From Ctena decussata (taxonomy: Eukaryota > Mollusca > Bivalvia > Lucinida > Lucinidae): a DNA stretch of 64,000 bases. Positions 21,445 to 32,484 of this stretch are shown here, in pieces (position 1 is the first letter of the stretch; every line of letters starts with the position of its first letter). Where the stretch lies: positions 51,763,454-51,827,453 of the forward strand of contig OZ022502.1 of NCBI GenBank assembly GCA_963989385.1, given 5' to 3'. The notes below the pieces were generated by a model. The model was not told where the DNA came from and did not search any database. It worked only from the letters and a program-made list of their open reading frames with translations. The translations under genes were made by a program, and so were the position numbers.

Positions 21445-22310
21445 ATTCTAATGCACTATTTCATATTTTCACCTTTCAAAGTGTACTTCTTTGCACCCAT
21501 TGCAAGCGCTTTCAGCAGCGTAAATCCAAACGTCAGCCAATGAGAAGCGACGTTTTATAATGACGTCGGGTTTGCGACAGTATCAGTGGGAACGCGTATC
21601 CATGGCGGAGTGATATTTTTATACAGATAGCAACGAAAAAAACATTCTAAATTTCTGAGACTCAGATCCAATCGACGAACGTGTCGCAATTTCAGTGATG
21701 CTTTGTCGGCGAATCAAACTACACAAAGCCGAAAATAAGATATAGTTTTATTCCTTACATCCTAATTTAATTCTCTGTGTCTTTAAGAGCAGAGCTAAAC
21801 ACCGAGATATTCTGCAATCATGCAACCATGTAAAGACGACTCTTATCCGCCAACTTCAACAGCAATTTTCAAAATAAATCGACTTTCTCCCGCCAGCGGA
21901 CATATGCCGTGAAAAACCATGGTGTCTGCCCTTTCTCCAGTATAAAAATTAAGTAATTCGGTGTTTGGGACAATTTCCTTTGCAAAATAATGTTTAGGTA
22001 CCCTATTTCATTTTCTCAAATTAATGGCGGATTTTTTACCGGATCGATAGACAGCAAAATAATCTGTAATAAATTTAAACATTACCGAAATGTTCTTGAA
22101 TCCTGAAATCCGACACACGAAGAGGAACGCATCTTGTAATTCAACATACAACAATATTTTTTTCTGTACTTTCTTCAGAATGATTGAGAAAAGAATTCTG
22201 ATCAGTAGCCTACACCATACTGTAAACAAATCGATCATGATAGCTGTGACGCAATTACAGAACTGCGTCAACTGTTTCAGCCTTCGCATTTACTTGCTTA
22301 TAAGTTATTA
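21445..22310. repeat. Repeat related to 25850-26512, with an inverted end
   Basis: CCCCATTCTAATGCAC at 21445 is the complement of GTGCATTAGAATCCCC at about 26497-26512. Both loci also share, in the same direction, an ACTTTCTCCCG block and GGGACAATTTnCTTTGCAAA. The two may be copies of one long-TIR element; the far boundary here is not clear. Confidence 0.4.
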
Positions 22311-23962
22311 AGACCGGTACATTGTGGTCAAAATCAGAGGGACTGCTAGAAAAAATAATTTTGCCATCCAATTAATCCTGCACGTGCCAATATTTCAAAG
22401 CCTCTCCTGCAACTCACACGATCACCCTACCTAACTTAAGGCCCCTCTACCCCCCTCCCCCTTCTTCCTCCACCCTTCCTCCATCCCCAACCCCCACCCC
22501 TACACACACATACGCACACAACTTTTAACCTTTCTTTTACATGAAAAACTAAGCAAAATATAATAGATGTTTAGCCATAACAAGTACTTGCAAAATTCAA
22601 TGACTAAAATCCTTGATTAAAAAATGCAGTGTAGACCTGGGTTAGACTAAGTACCATCAAAACAGCAGTCTAATCAGGGTGAGTACTATTTGATTTTCCC
22701 AGCAATTTCGACACACTGTCAGATGGTGAAATTGGTAGGACAATTGCAGTAATGAAGATTTTGTTTAAACTTTAAGCTTAGAAAATGACTTGGCCATACA
22801 TACTAATACACTCCTTTACACTCCATATAAATTCAGCCAACACTAAGAAGCAGCATATGTACTGTTAAATGAGCTTTTGAGCATTAAAATTGCAGTATGC
22901 ATTTTTATAACATAGGTTTTGGCCCTCTGTGGAACTACCTTAATGAGGAGCTCTAATGAGGGGTACAACATACATATTTACTTGTTAGTTGTTTATCCCC
23001 TTTTTTAAGAGTGTAAACAACTAACAAGCATTTATTGATTCTTCCTAAGAAGAAACCAGAGATTTAATAAAATACATATTTATTATGAAATGCCAGGTTT
23101 GTCAAATACTAGCTCATCAGGTGGGGTGGGGGCTGTCAGCTCTGCAATGCCCTTGGTTCATAAATTAAAATGCCACAGTGTGTTTATATACTCAGTGATC
23201 TTTTGAGGGATTTGCTCTATCTGTTGCCAAAAATCTCATGGAAATCTATCAGTAGGGGCAAAATCTCATGCAAAAAATTATATAATTTATAATGAATGGT
23301 ACCTTAACTTTTCATTGAGAATGGAGAATTTCTCAAAATTTTAGTTCAATGAGATGTGTTCTCTAATATGATTCTGAGTCACACTCACAAAAAACAAAAC
23401 AAATAAAAAGCACAGCTGTCCAGCAAACCAGAAAACTTGATTAAATATGTGGCAATTTAAGGCTCAGGACTTGGTAATCTATTCTCTAAGTTGAATAATG
23501 GTAAGATATAAACATGATTAAACAAGAAAAATAATTGGGCAATATCTAGTGAGCCAAAGTGGAATTATTCTTTATCATTTCTCTTCAAGTAAAATGTACA
23601 TTAGTATGTTGTGGTGTCTCATCACAGTTGCTTTTGATCAAAAATTAAAATTTAACACAAATTTCAAATGAACAAATTAGTACTATATAGGTATTCTAAA
23701 TATATAAAGCTCTGATCAAATTATTATATTCACATGCAGTCTGACATTGCCCTTCAGTGTTTTCCCTATAAGTATAAATAAATAAATATCCAAAATAAAT
23801 TATAACCTATGTACATAATAAGAAAAAAAATCCTGGAGACATTTCCACAAGTGATGGTTTTATGATAATGATTATACAAAGACTAAGCTGGAGCATGATA
23901 GCAATTCTGGGAATTCTGTCTTATTCAGCCATAAAAACATTTGTTGTGATCCATTAATAGAA

Positions 23963-24166
23963 TCATCTATGCTCTTGTTGAAGTGCTTCTAATGAGAGGG
24001 CACAACAGGTGTTAATATGAAGCCCATTGATGCTGATGCAACATTTATGGTGGAACTGTGTAATTATTTTCATTCTAACATAGTCTTGACTTGGAGAAGG
24101 ACAAACAGCATTATGCAACATTCCACATAAAGTGCAGGGTCCAGTAGTTAGCAGGGTATGCCCCAT
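23963..24166 (-). CDS. Possible small or exonic frame, Cys/His-rich, unidentified
   Basis: A 67-codon frame from ATG to stop lies in the middle of the CpG desert. It is rich in Cys and His (TLCGMLHNAVC near the N-terminus, FHHKCC mid-way, INTCC further on), which is unusual for random AT-rich sequence, but no family was recognised. No flanking splice sites were convincing. It could be a terminal exon of a methylated minus-strand gene, or chance. Confidence 0.15.
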   Translation of the reverse strand: MGHTLLTTGPCTLCGMLHNAVCPSPSQDYVRMKIITQFHHKCCISINGLHINTCCALSLEALQQEHR

Positions 24167-24271
24167 TCATTATTTTGTGCACTTATAATGATATAAAAAG
24201 CTTGCTAGCATAATAAAGTCCTAAATATTTGGCCAATAAAATCCTCTGTGAAAATGCCTTTTAATAGGCTG

Positions 24272-24290
24272 GTGTGTGTGTGTGTGTGTG
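24272..24290. repeat. Short (TG)n run
   Basis: About nine TG dinucleotides followed by a G-rich patch. Confidence 0.9.
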
Positions 24291-25051
24291 TTTGGGGGTT
24301 GGGGATAGACAGGAAGGGGCTACCTCTCATTCAGCTGCACTAAACTGCATCCCTTTACAGTCATGACTCATCATTTAATGTCTGTCATCGAGCTTTTCTC
24401 TCTAGTAGCTTAATAACTGATTAGTAATTACAAGTTTCTTTGCTTTGGTCAGAAGCTGCAAACATTTAAGTTGGATTAAATTAATCAGGAAATATGAAAA
24501 TGATTTTTATTTTTCAGTTTATGGTATCATTTCTATTGATATAACTTCAATATGAGCCTTTTAATTTTCTTTATGAGATTTAAGCTAAAACATAACTTTT
24601 GGCATTTAATTCTATAGAATATATATTTCTTCATGCCCCTTTCCCCTCCTCCCATCTCAGCCTCAGGCCAAGCATAAAAAGTATTTTGTTTGCACTTGCC
24701 TATTAACTAGGGTTTTTTTGGAGAGTACTTAGGTAGGTAGGCTTTCTTTTTGATCCCTGCAAACTATGAAAACAACAAAAACAAATAATAGTTCTACATA
24801 ATATGTCACACACAGTTACAGTAATTACCCATAATACAAAGATAACAGCATCCTACATTTTGAACATATCTATATCACCCACAAATGGTGTACCCAAAAT
24901 GTGCAGGTATTAAGGAAAAATTGCTGACCCAGATCAGACTGCTCCTGTCTGCACTGCTTGCTCAGACTTGTTTGTCTTACTATGCAGGTTGATCAGGGTA
25001 AATGTGCCGTTAAATAGAAAAAACAGATCAAGGGTGTCCAAAGTGGCCATC

Positions 25052-25239
25052 TTTTTTTTTTTTTTTTTGGGGGGGGGGGGGGGGGGGAATGAGGGGTAAG
25101 ATGAATTTTGGTGTGTAGGTAAGCAGTTGCTATCTACCCATCAAAAGTGCAGGGTCCAGACTCAGGGGTAAGGTGAATTTTGGTGGGTAGGTAGGCAGTT
25201 GCTATCTTCCCACCAAAAGTGCAGGGTCCAGACTCTTTT
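25052..25239. repeat. Poly-T/poly-G tract and 80-bp tandem duplication
   Basis: A T-run of about 17 passes directly into a G-run of about 19. Two tandem copies of an 80-bp unit follow, each with GAATTTTGGTG...GCAGTTGCTATCT...AAAAGTGCAGGGTCCAGACTC. Each unit folds on TTTTGGTGGGTAG and CTnCCCACCAAAA. Confidence 0.85.
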
Positions 25240-25849
25240 TTGGAAATTTTGGGTGGAGCCAGGTTATTATTTTTTTTCACTGATTTTTGATGCCAGATTA
25301 TTTTTTAAAATCCCCTTACGAGCTAATTTATTTTTTACTTGCATATTTTTTCTTCCAAAGACAGGGATTTGTTTCGAAAAATATACCAGCCTCCCCCCGC
25401 CCCCCCCCCTCCCCCACACCACACACACACACACACGAATATCAAATGGTCGGTCCCTTAGCGCCTAGCGGAACAGGGTTTTGGCAGATTTATGAGGAAG
25501 GGCAAGCTGTCTCTTGTACTTCTTGTTTTTGTTGGATGACTTCTGAAATGTACGTGTGGGCGTCGTCCGGGACAGAATTCTTTAGAAGGGCGAGTGGTCT
25601 CAGAATGTGGGGCGCGTTATCTTGGGGGAAGTTGTCTCGGGGAGTTTTCTCAGAATCTGGGGCGAGTTGTCACCTGAAGGTGGGGCGACATGTCTTGTGG
25701 CTTTTTCGTTTGTCAAACTTTGTGGTTGATAAGTGCGTTTGTTTTGCTTTCTCTCGTTCTCCGAACATCTCGGCGTGTAGCCTAAATTAGAAGCCCAAAA
25801 AATCGCAGGCAGACAGACTAACGCAAAATCTTAATAAAGTCACAGTATG
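25240..25849. other. Unannotated, low-complexity patches
   Basis: A C-rich/CA-rich patch lies at 25392-25437. The 167-codon frame at 25287-25790 runs through it and shows no domain; it is not called. Confidence 0.45.
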
Positions 25850-26512
25850 CTAAATGATTACAAGCTTTACTTTACCATAAATGAAGAAACAGTTGGTCTC
25901 CTCAAGTCGATCCAGCTGAAAAATGTCTGTGTGTTGACAAACGCACGTGTGCCATAGATACGTAAAAATGATCAACTTCATTATCGATTTTCAACGAAAA
26001 TAGACTTTCTCCCGAAGATATACCTGGCTAAAAGACGGTCGAATGTATGAACTACGGTTCAGTTATAATGGCATCTACTTTGGTTTTTGGGACAATTTTC
26101 TTTGCAAAATAACTTTGGGGTACTGTCGTAGGGTTTTACTTTTCTGAAAAACGGTTGTCAAACTGTGATCGTTGTTTTGGGTGTGCAAACTGCATTGAGG
26201 TACCGATATGCGTCTGATTTCAATCACAAAACATCAAATTTCTTTATGATCTGGTCCGTTGGAAAACTAAGACTGCATATCTTATCAAACGAGCATTATT
26301 TTGAGACAGTTTCTGTTAAAAATTTCCCGCCATTTTTTTCCGGCGAAAAAAGGGATTATTTCTTTGTGCGTAGACGACCGCTCAGAAAATGAATTACTCA
26401 AATGTGATGAGTCTGCGTTCCAACTGTATATCGCAGAATATAATGTCGTAAATTTTTGACGTTATCCAATCAGACGTCGCGTTATATTTGTAAGTGCATT
26501 AGAATCCCCATT
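25850..26512. repeat. Repeat related to 21445-22310
   Basis: It ends GTGCATTAGAATCCCC, mirroring the opening of the other copy, and shares the ACTTTCTCCCG and GGGACAATTTTCTTTGCAAA blocks. Open frames are short and unrecognised. Confidence 0.4.
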
Positions 26513-26654
26513 TAGAAGCCGCGCAAAATATGATAATGGCGAAACGTTTCCCCTGAAAATGTATATATTCATTTTAACTTCATGTAAACATTTTTTCTTA
26601 GTTTTAATTCGCTCTGAAAGAGTAAGCTTGTTATGGCCATATTATAAGTATCTT

Positions 26655-27141
26655 CCATGGGTGTGAGGTGTGGATAGAAAAATCCGTCACGAGGGTCACT
26701 GTTCGGCATCACGAGGCTTGCCGAGTGATGCCGAACAGTGATCCCGAGTGACGGATTTTTCAATCCACACCCCACACCCATGATAGATACTTTTTCTTGC
26801 ACACCGCGTTTTCTTTTAACTTTAGAACTTATTAAAATGCGTAATTCTAGTGTTTCAGAGGATTCCATTTGATTTTGAAAGAAGGCGCCGCTTTCAATGA
26901 TTGCCATTCGGCTCTCTACGTCAACGACTGGCGTGCATACACTGACGTCATTTTTGCCGTCTTCGTGACGTCATCATCGAAAAAGCCAACGTCACTTGAC
27001 GACGCAGGTACGTGAGCTCCAATACAACAAATGCATCGACAGCTCGTGATCTTTATCCGGTCCTGGGTGAGATAACATGGGTGAGATAAGATTTGTAGGT
27101 ACAGGTGAAGCACGCGGATATCCTTATCTGGTGTGCAAGAA
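26655..27141. mobile_element. TTTTCTTGCACACC-TIR element with adjoining palindrome
   Basis: TTTTCTTGCACACC (about 26792-26805) is repeated in perfect inversion at about 27128-27141. Immediately to the left lies a palindrome of about 140 bp with arms CCATGGGTGTGAGGTGTGGA and complement, centred on CACGAGGCTTGCCGAGTG. Either a palindrome abuts a short TIR element, or the whole is one element with an internal end. The 112- and 108-codon minus-strand frames are read-through. Confidence 0.65.
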
Positions 27142-27209
27142 AATTGATGTAGTTTCATTTCCACTGGAATGATGCAATTCAAGTTTGGCGGTTCTGTGAT
27201 ACTTTCAGG

Positions 27210-27395
27210 TGAAACGTATTTTAAGGGGAAATAACTCTGCAATTTTCATGTTTGCTTCCTTTCTCAATTGGGACCAACTCTTAAAGAGAAGAATTTGGTC
27301 ATAGAGGGCAAAATTATTTCCTTAAATATTAGAAACCCTTTTGGAAGGGGTTTAACCTGTAGGGAAGCAAATAGACAGTCATGAAAAGAGTTCCC
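27210..27395 (+). repeat. GGGAAGCAA-family dispersed repeat, copy 4
   Basis: Blocks in family order: AGGGGAAATAACTCTGCAAT, GCTTCCTTTCTCAATTGGGA, CTCTTAAAGAGAAGAATTTG, and TGTAGGGAAGCAAATAGACA. No TIRs or coding frame identified. Confidence 0.6.
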
Positions 27396-27699
27396 CTTTG
27401 TCAAAATGGAGGACATACACTGAGATGTATCTATGTGGTAACGATCCTATGACCCTTTCACCGCCAAATCCAGTCTGGCGGTTAGCTGGTACGTGTAAAA
27501 GCATCTTATTTATATTCGAAACAGAAGTTTCCTCAAACAGATGAGTTTTCCAAAATAATTTAATTCTGTAAAAAACTTTAAAATCTACAAACTTTATAAT
27601 TCTGTAAAAACTTTATATAGTGATTAGTTTACATGTGATGTTATCCAGATTTTGGCACTTTTTATTTGAATCAGAGACCAAAGGGTTCAAACTTAAAGT

Positions 27700-29640
27700 C
27701 TGCTGTCGCTGGTCAGAGTCCCGCCGGATGAAACTAAACAGTGTTTCTATGAGACAGTGTATGAGAGGTCAGGGAAAAATATGTTTTGGTCTATAAAAAA
27801 TTCTGGTGAGGTACTTAGTAAACTGAAGTCAAGAGGGTTCCGTGCGACTAGTTTGTCCACTTATGATTTTTCTACTCTTTATACCACATTACCCCATAAT
27901 TTAATAAAGGAAAAACTTGTTGATTTGATTGAGAGGGCCTTCAAAATGTTCTCCAAAAATGAAGATACCCTTTATATTGCCTGTAACGATAAGAAAGCGT
28001 TTTTCACTTCTACTGACCGTAAAATATATAGAGGATATAGTCTTTGGTCATGTCAGAATGTATGTGACGCCTTAGCATATCTCTTAGATAATATTTACAT
28101 CAGATTTGGTAATAAGTTATACAGACAAATTGTTGGTATTCCGATGGGTACAAATTGTGCTCCTCTTGTGGCCGATTTGTTTTTATTTTGTTATGAAAGA
28201 GATTTCATGACTTCTCTTTCTGTTGATAATCAAGCTGATATCATTGAGGCATTTAACTCAACCTCTAGATATTTAGACGATCTTCTGAATATTGATAATC
28301 CTTATTTTGAAAGCATGGTTAACCAAATTTACCCACCTGAACTTAAATTGAATAAAGCTAATACTTCAGATACCGAGGCCCCCTTTTTGGATTTACATCT
28401 ATCTATTTCTAACGGTTTTGTATCTTCTAAAATTTATGATAAACGTGATGACTTTGACTTTGATATAGTTAATTTTCCATTTTTGGATGGTGACGTTCCA
28501 CGTCGTCCCTCTTATGGAGTGTATATTTCTCAACTTATAAGATTTGCTAGAGTGTGTAGTCATGTAGATGACTTTAATGCTCGTAATAAATGTTTAACTG
28601 CTAAACTTCTTCAACAGGGCTATCGGTATCATAAGCTTAGAAAGGCTTTTTCTAAATTCTATCGCAGACACCATGCATTGGTTTCAAATTTGATGTCGGA
28701 TTAAAATTTCTTTTACACCAAGGCCTATCGGAACCAGAATTTTATGGTGACTTAGTATACAAATTCAAAAAGATTAAGGGTAGGACTGATTTTTCTGATC
28801 AATTCCGAAAAATAATAATACGTCACAAACGTATTGGCTATAATTTAAATGTTATGCGACAGTCTGCATGCTTAGTGATTAACCCAATCACGGTTGATAG
28901 CTTTGCTGCACTCTTTAATTGCACACCGGGGGATCGGTCGTCAGACTCTATGATGGCCCCGACCTAAAGCTATATATTTTAGTTGGTTGGGACCGGAGCC
29001 TTTTTGTCTGTTGCTTGGTCCACCGGGGCTCAACTGGTGACCTTCTTTTGCTTCAGATTTCCAGTGGGGTTGTTTGGCAGGACAGGGATCTCCACCTGTC
29101 AGACGGCCCGTTGTATCTGTTGAGTCCTCGTCTTTGCTTCTTCATGGTGTTGAAATTTGATTTATGTGTTTACCGTGATGATTCATTGACGAGTTAGAGG
29201 GTTATCATGCGAACCGAACAACCAACTAAATGTTTTGTACCACTTCAGAAACTGAGGGTGAGGTTGGGCCTGTAAAATCGATTTAAGCCCCCCAGTAATT
29301 CATTACTGACCGTTCCAAGGCGGTAGTTCTGTTGTGGTTCTTTGTTGCCTGTTTTTGGTGTCAGAGTTTCTGTGATGTTTTACCTTATGTATGTTATTAT
29401 TATTTTTGGTTCGGTTTGGGTTGCTGAGTGGCCACCTTTTGGGAACAAGCTGCTCACTCGGTTGGCCATATGTTCTCTGTATCTTGATTATTTGTAATCT
29501 TAGTTGTTTCCAACTATGGTTTGAGGGCTGGATTTGGATTTTGATTGTGTCAGTTCCTGGTCTTTGCATACTTTTTACTTTCATTGAACATAATCCTTCA
29601 TATGTATCCTCCAATCAGCCTGATATGTCTTAGCTACTAC
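27700..29640 (+). mobile_element. Truncated Penelope-like retroelement fragment
   Basis: Homology to the reverse-transcriptase family begins near 27712, just after an in-frame stop at 27694-27696, and the coding part ends at 28967. Downstream sequence to about 29640 looks like the element's 3' non-coding region, with no poly-A. The upstream part of RT and any GIY-YIG endonuclease are not seen. The 3' limit is approximate. Confidence 0.65.
27712..28967 (+). pseudogene. Reverse transcriptase, Penelope-like, frameshifted
   Basis: The main frame runs to a stop at 28702-28704 and continues in another frame from about 28704 to the stop at 28965-28967, so one small indel separates the two parts. 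Counting from the GTG at 27757, motif A is YDFSTLYTTLPH (residues 36-47, Asp37), motif B is GIPMGTNCAPLVADLF (127-142) and the catalytic motif C is YLDD (172-175). ANTSDTEAPFLDLHL (201-215) follows as motif D. The continuation carries YNLNVMRQSACLV. The GxPMG...AP..A.LF and YLDD combination fits Penelope-like RT better than LINE RT; the family is common in aquatic invertebrates. It lacks its N-terminus and is presumed inactive. Confidence 0.8.
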
Positions 29641-29754
29641 TGAAAAGGACGTAAAACTGACAAGCCATAAGTCATCCTTTTTATGGGACCCTTGACATTA
29701 ATGGGTTAAAAGTGCACTTGACAACAGCAGTGCAGTAGCTACAAATAGAAAATT

Positions 29755-29974
29755 TGAGCTGCGACACGACAAAACCAACAAAGTGGCATGTGCGCCCAGC
29801 GAAGACTGAGATCAAACTGGACAGCCTTTGCTCTCGGCACAGAGGTAGCTTAGACTCTTAGCTACCTTTTAAGCGCACAGCGAAGACTTAATCAGACTAA
29901 GCGGATGCTCAATCTGATCTGAGTCTTCGCTGGGCGCACATACCACTTTGTTGGTTTTGTCGTGTCGCGGCTTA
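29755..29974. mobile_element. Foldback MITE, TGAGCCGCGACA family, copy 3
   Basis: TGAGCTGCGACACGACAAAA at the left and GTTTTGTCGTGTCGCGGCTTA at the right, with family interior blocks. Confidence 0.85.
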
Positions 29975-30387
29975 GCTACTGCAGCACACTCGTTATATCT
30001 GTCTACCACAAGTCTCACCAAATACCACTGTCTGGAAAAATGAATGGGATATTAGCCCCTACGAATCTGCTAATGAAATAGATAGGCAAAGACAGACCAT
30101 GCCAAAAATATTTCTTGCCAAGTGCACTTATGTCACAATATGTCTTCATAGCCTTACCTTCAATGTGACGGCCACAAACTCTGAGTCAATATATAACGGT
30201 GAATTATAGTAGTCAGATATGGTTGCTTCCTTCATCTCTGATTAAGAGCCATTCTCTGTAATGACTTAAATGTTTACATAGGGCCGTGGCACGCATAGAA
30301 AATGATCTAATCGCAAAGCCTGGGCAACATGGAAGTGGGTGCTGACGTCCAAGCCGGCAGTTTGGCACAAGCTGTCAAGGATACACT

Positions 30388-30690
30388 TTCAGGGGAAGCA
30401 ACTCTGCTATTTTCAGTTTAAATCCGTTCTCAATAGGGATCAGCTCTTAAAGGAAAGAATTGGCTCCTAGACGAGCAAATAGGGTCTACTCTCAAAAAAA
30501 AAAGAAAGAATTTACCCGTCTATTTTGTTCTGTTCTGTTCAATTCTCCTAACGATGTTCCCCAAGTGGCTCAACGGTGAGCCACTTTGAGAACGCCGTTA
30601 GGAGAATTGAACAGAACAAAACAAAATGACGAGCAAATTCTTTCTTGTAAGAGTAGACCATATTTTGGAAGGGCTACATGGTCATAAATG
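30388..30690 (+). repeat. GGGAAGCAA-family repeat, copy 5, interrupted
   Basis: The left part (GGGGAAGCAACTCTGCTATT to GACGAGCAAATA) and the short right part (TTTTGGAAGGGCTACATGGT) are separated by a palindrome at 30482-30660. Confidence 0.6.
30482..30660. mobile_element. Foldback element nested in GGGAAGCAA repeat
   Basis: The arms open GGGTCTACTCT and contain TTTTGTTCTGTTCTGTTCAA then TTCTCCTAACG; the right arm is complementary through AGAGTAGACC. The centre is CCAAGTGGCTCA/TGAGCCACTTTG. Confidence 0.75.
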
Positions 30691-30783
30691 CAAACAAACA
30701 GGGACTCACAGTAGATGTTTCCTCTGTAAAAACGACAGAAAAACATGGTGGTGTAACCACACAACTTAGGTGTTCTAGTGTAT

Positions 30784-31090
30784 GATGTTGTGAATTTCAT
30801 GTCATACATAGAGGAGCTTACACCTAAGCTCCTCTATGTATGACATGAAATGACCAGGAGTGTAAGATTCTGTTTATCATATGACCTTTAAGATGGGATT
30901 TTAACTCAATACTCAATCAAACTTAATATTATTCCAATAAGAAAACGCATTGTTGACACGGACAGTGTCAGTGATGTTACGTGTCCGCGCCAAAGTGTTA
31001 TTACACGTGTGGTCTTACAATTTTTATGACACGACGTTATCCACTGAATTACAGCGACGTCATATGATTAAAAAATTATGAAAGTTAAAA
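30784..31090. mobile_element. Foldback-core element, GACGTCATATGAT family, copy 2
   Basis: The palindromic core has arms TCATGTCATACATAGAGGAG with complement. The right side repeats AAGATTCTnTTTATCATATGA and GCGACGTCATATGATnAAA in the order seen at 40818-41170, but the core palindrome sequence is different. Confidence 0.55.
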
Positions 31091-31657
31091 TATAGACCAA
31101 AACAGTAAATAACCATAGACTAAAGTGTTAGTGATGAAATGAAAATGCCGAAAAAGCTAAAAGTGCCATATAACTCCCAAAACTTACATACATCTTCCAT
31201 CAGTCTCTTTCAATTTTCATATTCACGGTGTGACGGTGAATGAGGGGCCTTAAGTGTACACTCATCTTGCCTCGAGTACATGACATGTAAGTTGGCTAGT
31301 GCACATAGCAATCTAGAATTGTATTACATGCTGGCCTAGTATGAAATTTTTAGAAACTAGAATGGACCTGAATGCTAGCCACGGCCTTGTTAAAAACATA
31401 ACGAGCAACAAAGAAGTTCGATTTTTTAAAAAAAAAAAAAATCGCCAACATGTGCTCACCTTTCACTTGGGTATTCTTGCACTGATCTAAACTAATTAGC
31501 AAAAAGACTTGTCGAGACTGATGATAGCAAACACGTAATGTACTTTTGTCTTTCTCGAGTTTGTCTGATTGTTGCTATAGCCCTACTCAGACAGTGTGTT
31601 CCAGTTCCCGTTCTTACTTTCAGTCATTAATGTGCTTTTTTTACTTCTTAACAAAAT
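31091..31657. other. Unannotated spacer
   Basis: No gene recognised. An A-run lies at 31428-31440. Confidence 0.45.
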
Positions 31658-31822
31658 CATGACACGAGAAAACCAACAGAGTGGTTGTGCGCCCAGCGCA
31701 CACTCAGATCAGCCTGGGCATCCGCCCAGTCTGGTGAGACTCTTCTACCTCCATGCGGACAGCAAAGACTCTGATCAGACTGGGCGGATGCCATTTTGTT
31801 GGTTTTGTCGTGTCGCGGATCA
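31658..31822. mobile_element. Foldback MITE, TGAGCCGCGACA family, copy 4 (shortened)
   Basis: The left end is cut to CATGACACGAGAAAACCAAC. The right end GGTTTTGTCGTGTCGCGGATCA has one change in the terminal hexamer. The interior is reduced to about 165 bp. Confidence 0.75.
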
Positions 31823-32250
31823 TTTTTTGACGTAATGATTTATGTACATGTACATATTGCGCGCTAACAAAAATCGCATTTATTTTACGTTTCAGTGAAG
31901 CAAATATATCTTGCATTTGGTAATATGCCAAATGGAAAGTTTTTACAGATTTCACAGACATTTCTATTGAAGATTATCTTAATTATCTAGTGTACAGAGA
32001 ATGAACAGGCTAGTCATGACCATAGAAAGTATACCTTCAACTTGTGCGAAAGGTTAAGATCTGGTCAGTCTGTGCATCCGCGCAGTCTGAGTAGAGTGTA
32101 TCATGTTCGCAGTCCCGCTAAATGTGTATAAAGTGAATAGAAAAGCTTTGATTAGATGGTACCTATGACATATGTCCCGTGTCTCGCGTCCCGCTTCAAA
32201 TACGTGTACCGGTGCAAATGTGAAAGGCATATTAACCGAATTTGCAGACC
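31823..32250. other. Unannotated spacer
   Basis: It contains an AGATCTGGTCAGTCTGTGCA-type fragment reminiscent of the MITE interior. Nothing else was recognised. Confidence 0.4.
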
Positions 32251-32484
32251 TGGTCCGTATTTATAAAGCCACTTAAGTCGTTGCTATGCTGTTGCTAAGG
32301 GTAAATATCTTTAAAGGAGATTCTCTACAACTTCTCTTTTTAGATTCAACTTCTCTTAAAAAGATTCTCTTTTTAAGACTGTTCCTCCAGAGCAAATTTC
32401 ATAGTTGTAGGGAATCTCCTTCAAAGAAATTTAGCCTTAGCAACAGCATAGCAACGACTTAAGTGGCTTTATGAATACGGCCCC
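32251..32484. mobile_element. Foldback MITE, GGGGCCGTATTCATAAA family, copy 1
   Basis: TGGTCCGTATTTATAAAGCC and its near-mirror GCTTTATGAATACGGCCCC bound arms containing AAGTCGTTGCTATGCTGTTG. The centre includes a TTCTCTTTTTA duplication. A second copy lies at 41407-41664. Confidence 0.85.

Larger units (their letters stand above)
22517..25318. other. CpG desert without recognised mobile elements
   Basis: Only three CpG dinucleotides occur between the CpGs at 22513 and 25319 (near 22709, 24389 and 25008), and none at all in the 1.68 kb between 22710 and 24388. Flanking DNA commonly has several per 60 bases. No MITE, SINE or tandem array interrupts the core. Depletion of this kind is what long-term germline CpG methylation leaves, and in invertebrates methylation concentrates in transcribed gene bodies. 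It may therefore be an intron or UTR of a methylated gene whose exons are not seen. A 15-bp perfect hairpin (CTTGTTAGTTGTTTA and its complement) lies at 22980-23030. Confidence 0.7.

Noticed and set aside
25287..25790. Plus-strand 167-codon frame
   Set aside because: It crosses C-rich and CA-rich low-complexity DNA and shows no domain.
26569..27242. Two minus-strand frames of about 110 codons
   Set aside because: They read through the palindrome and TIR element; the two arms give complementary nonsense.
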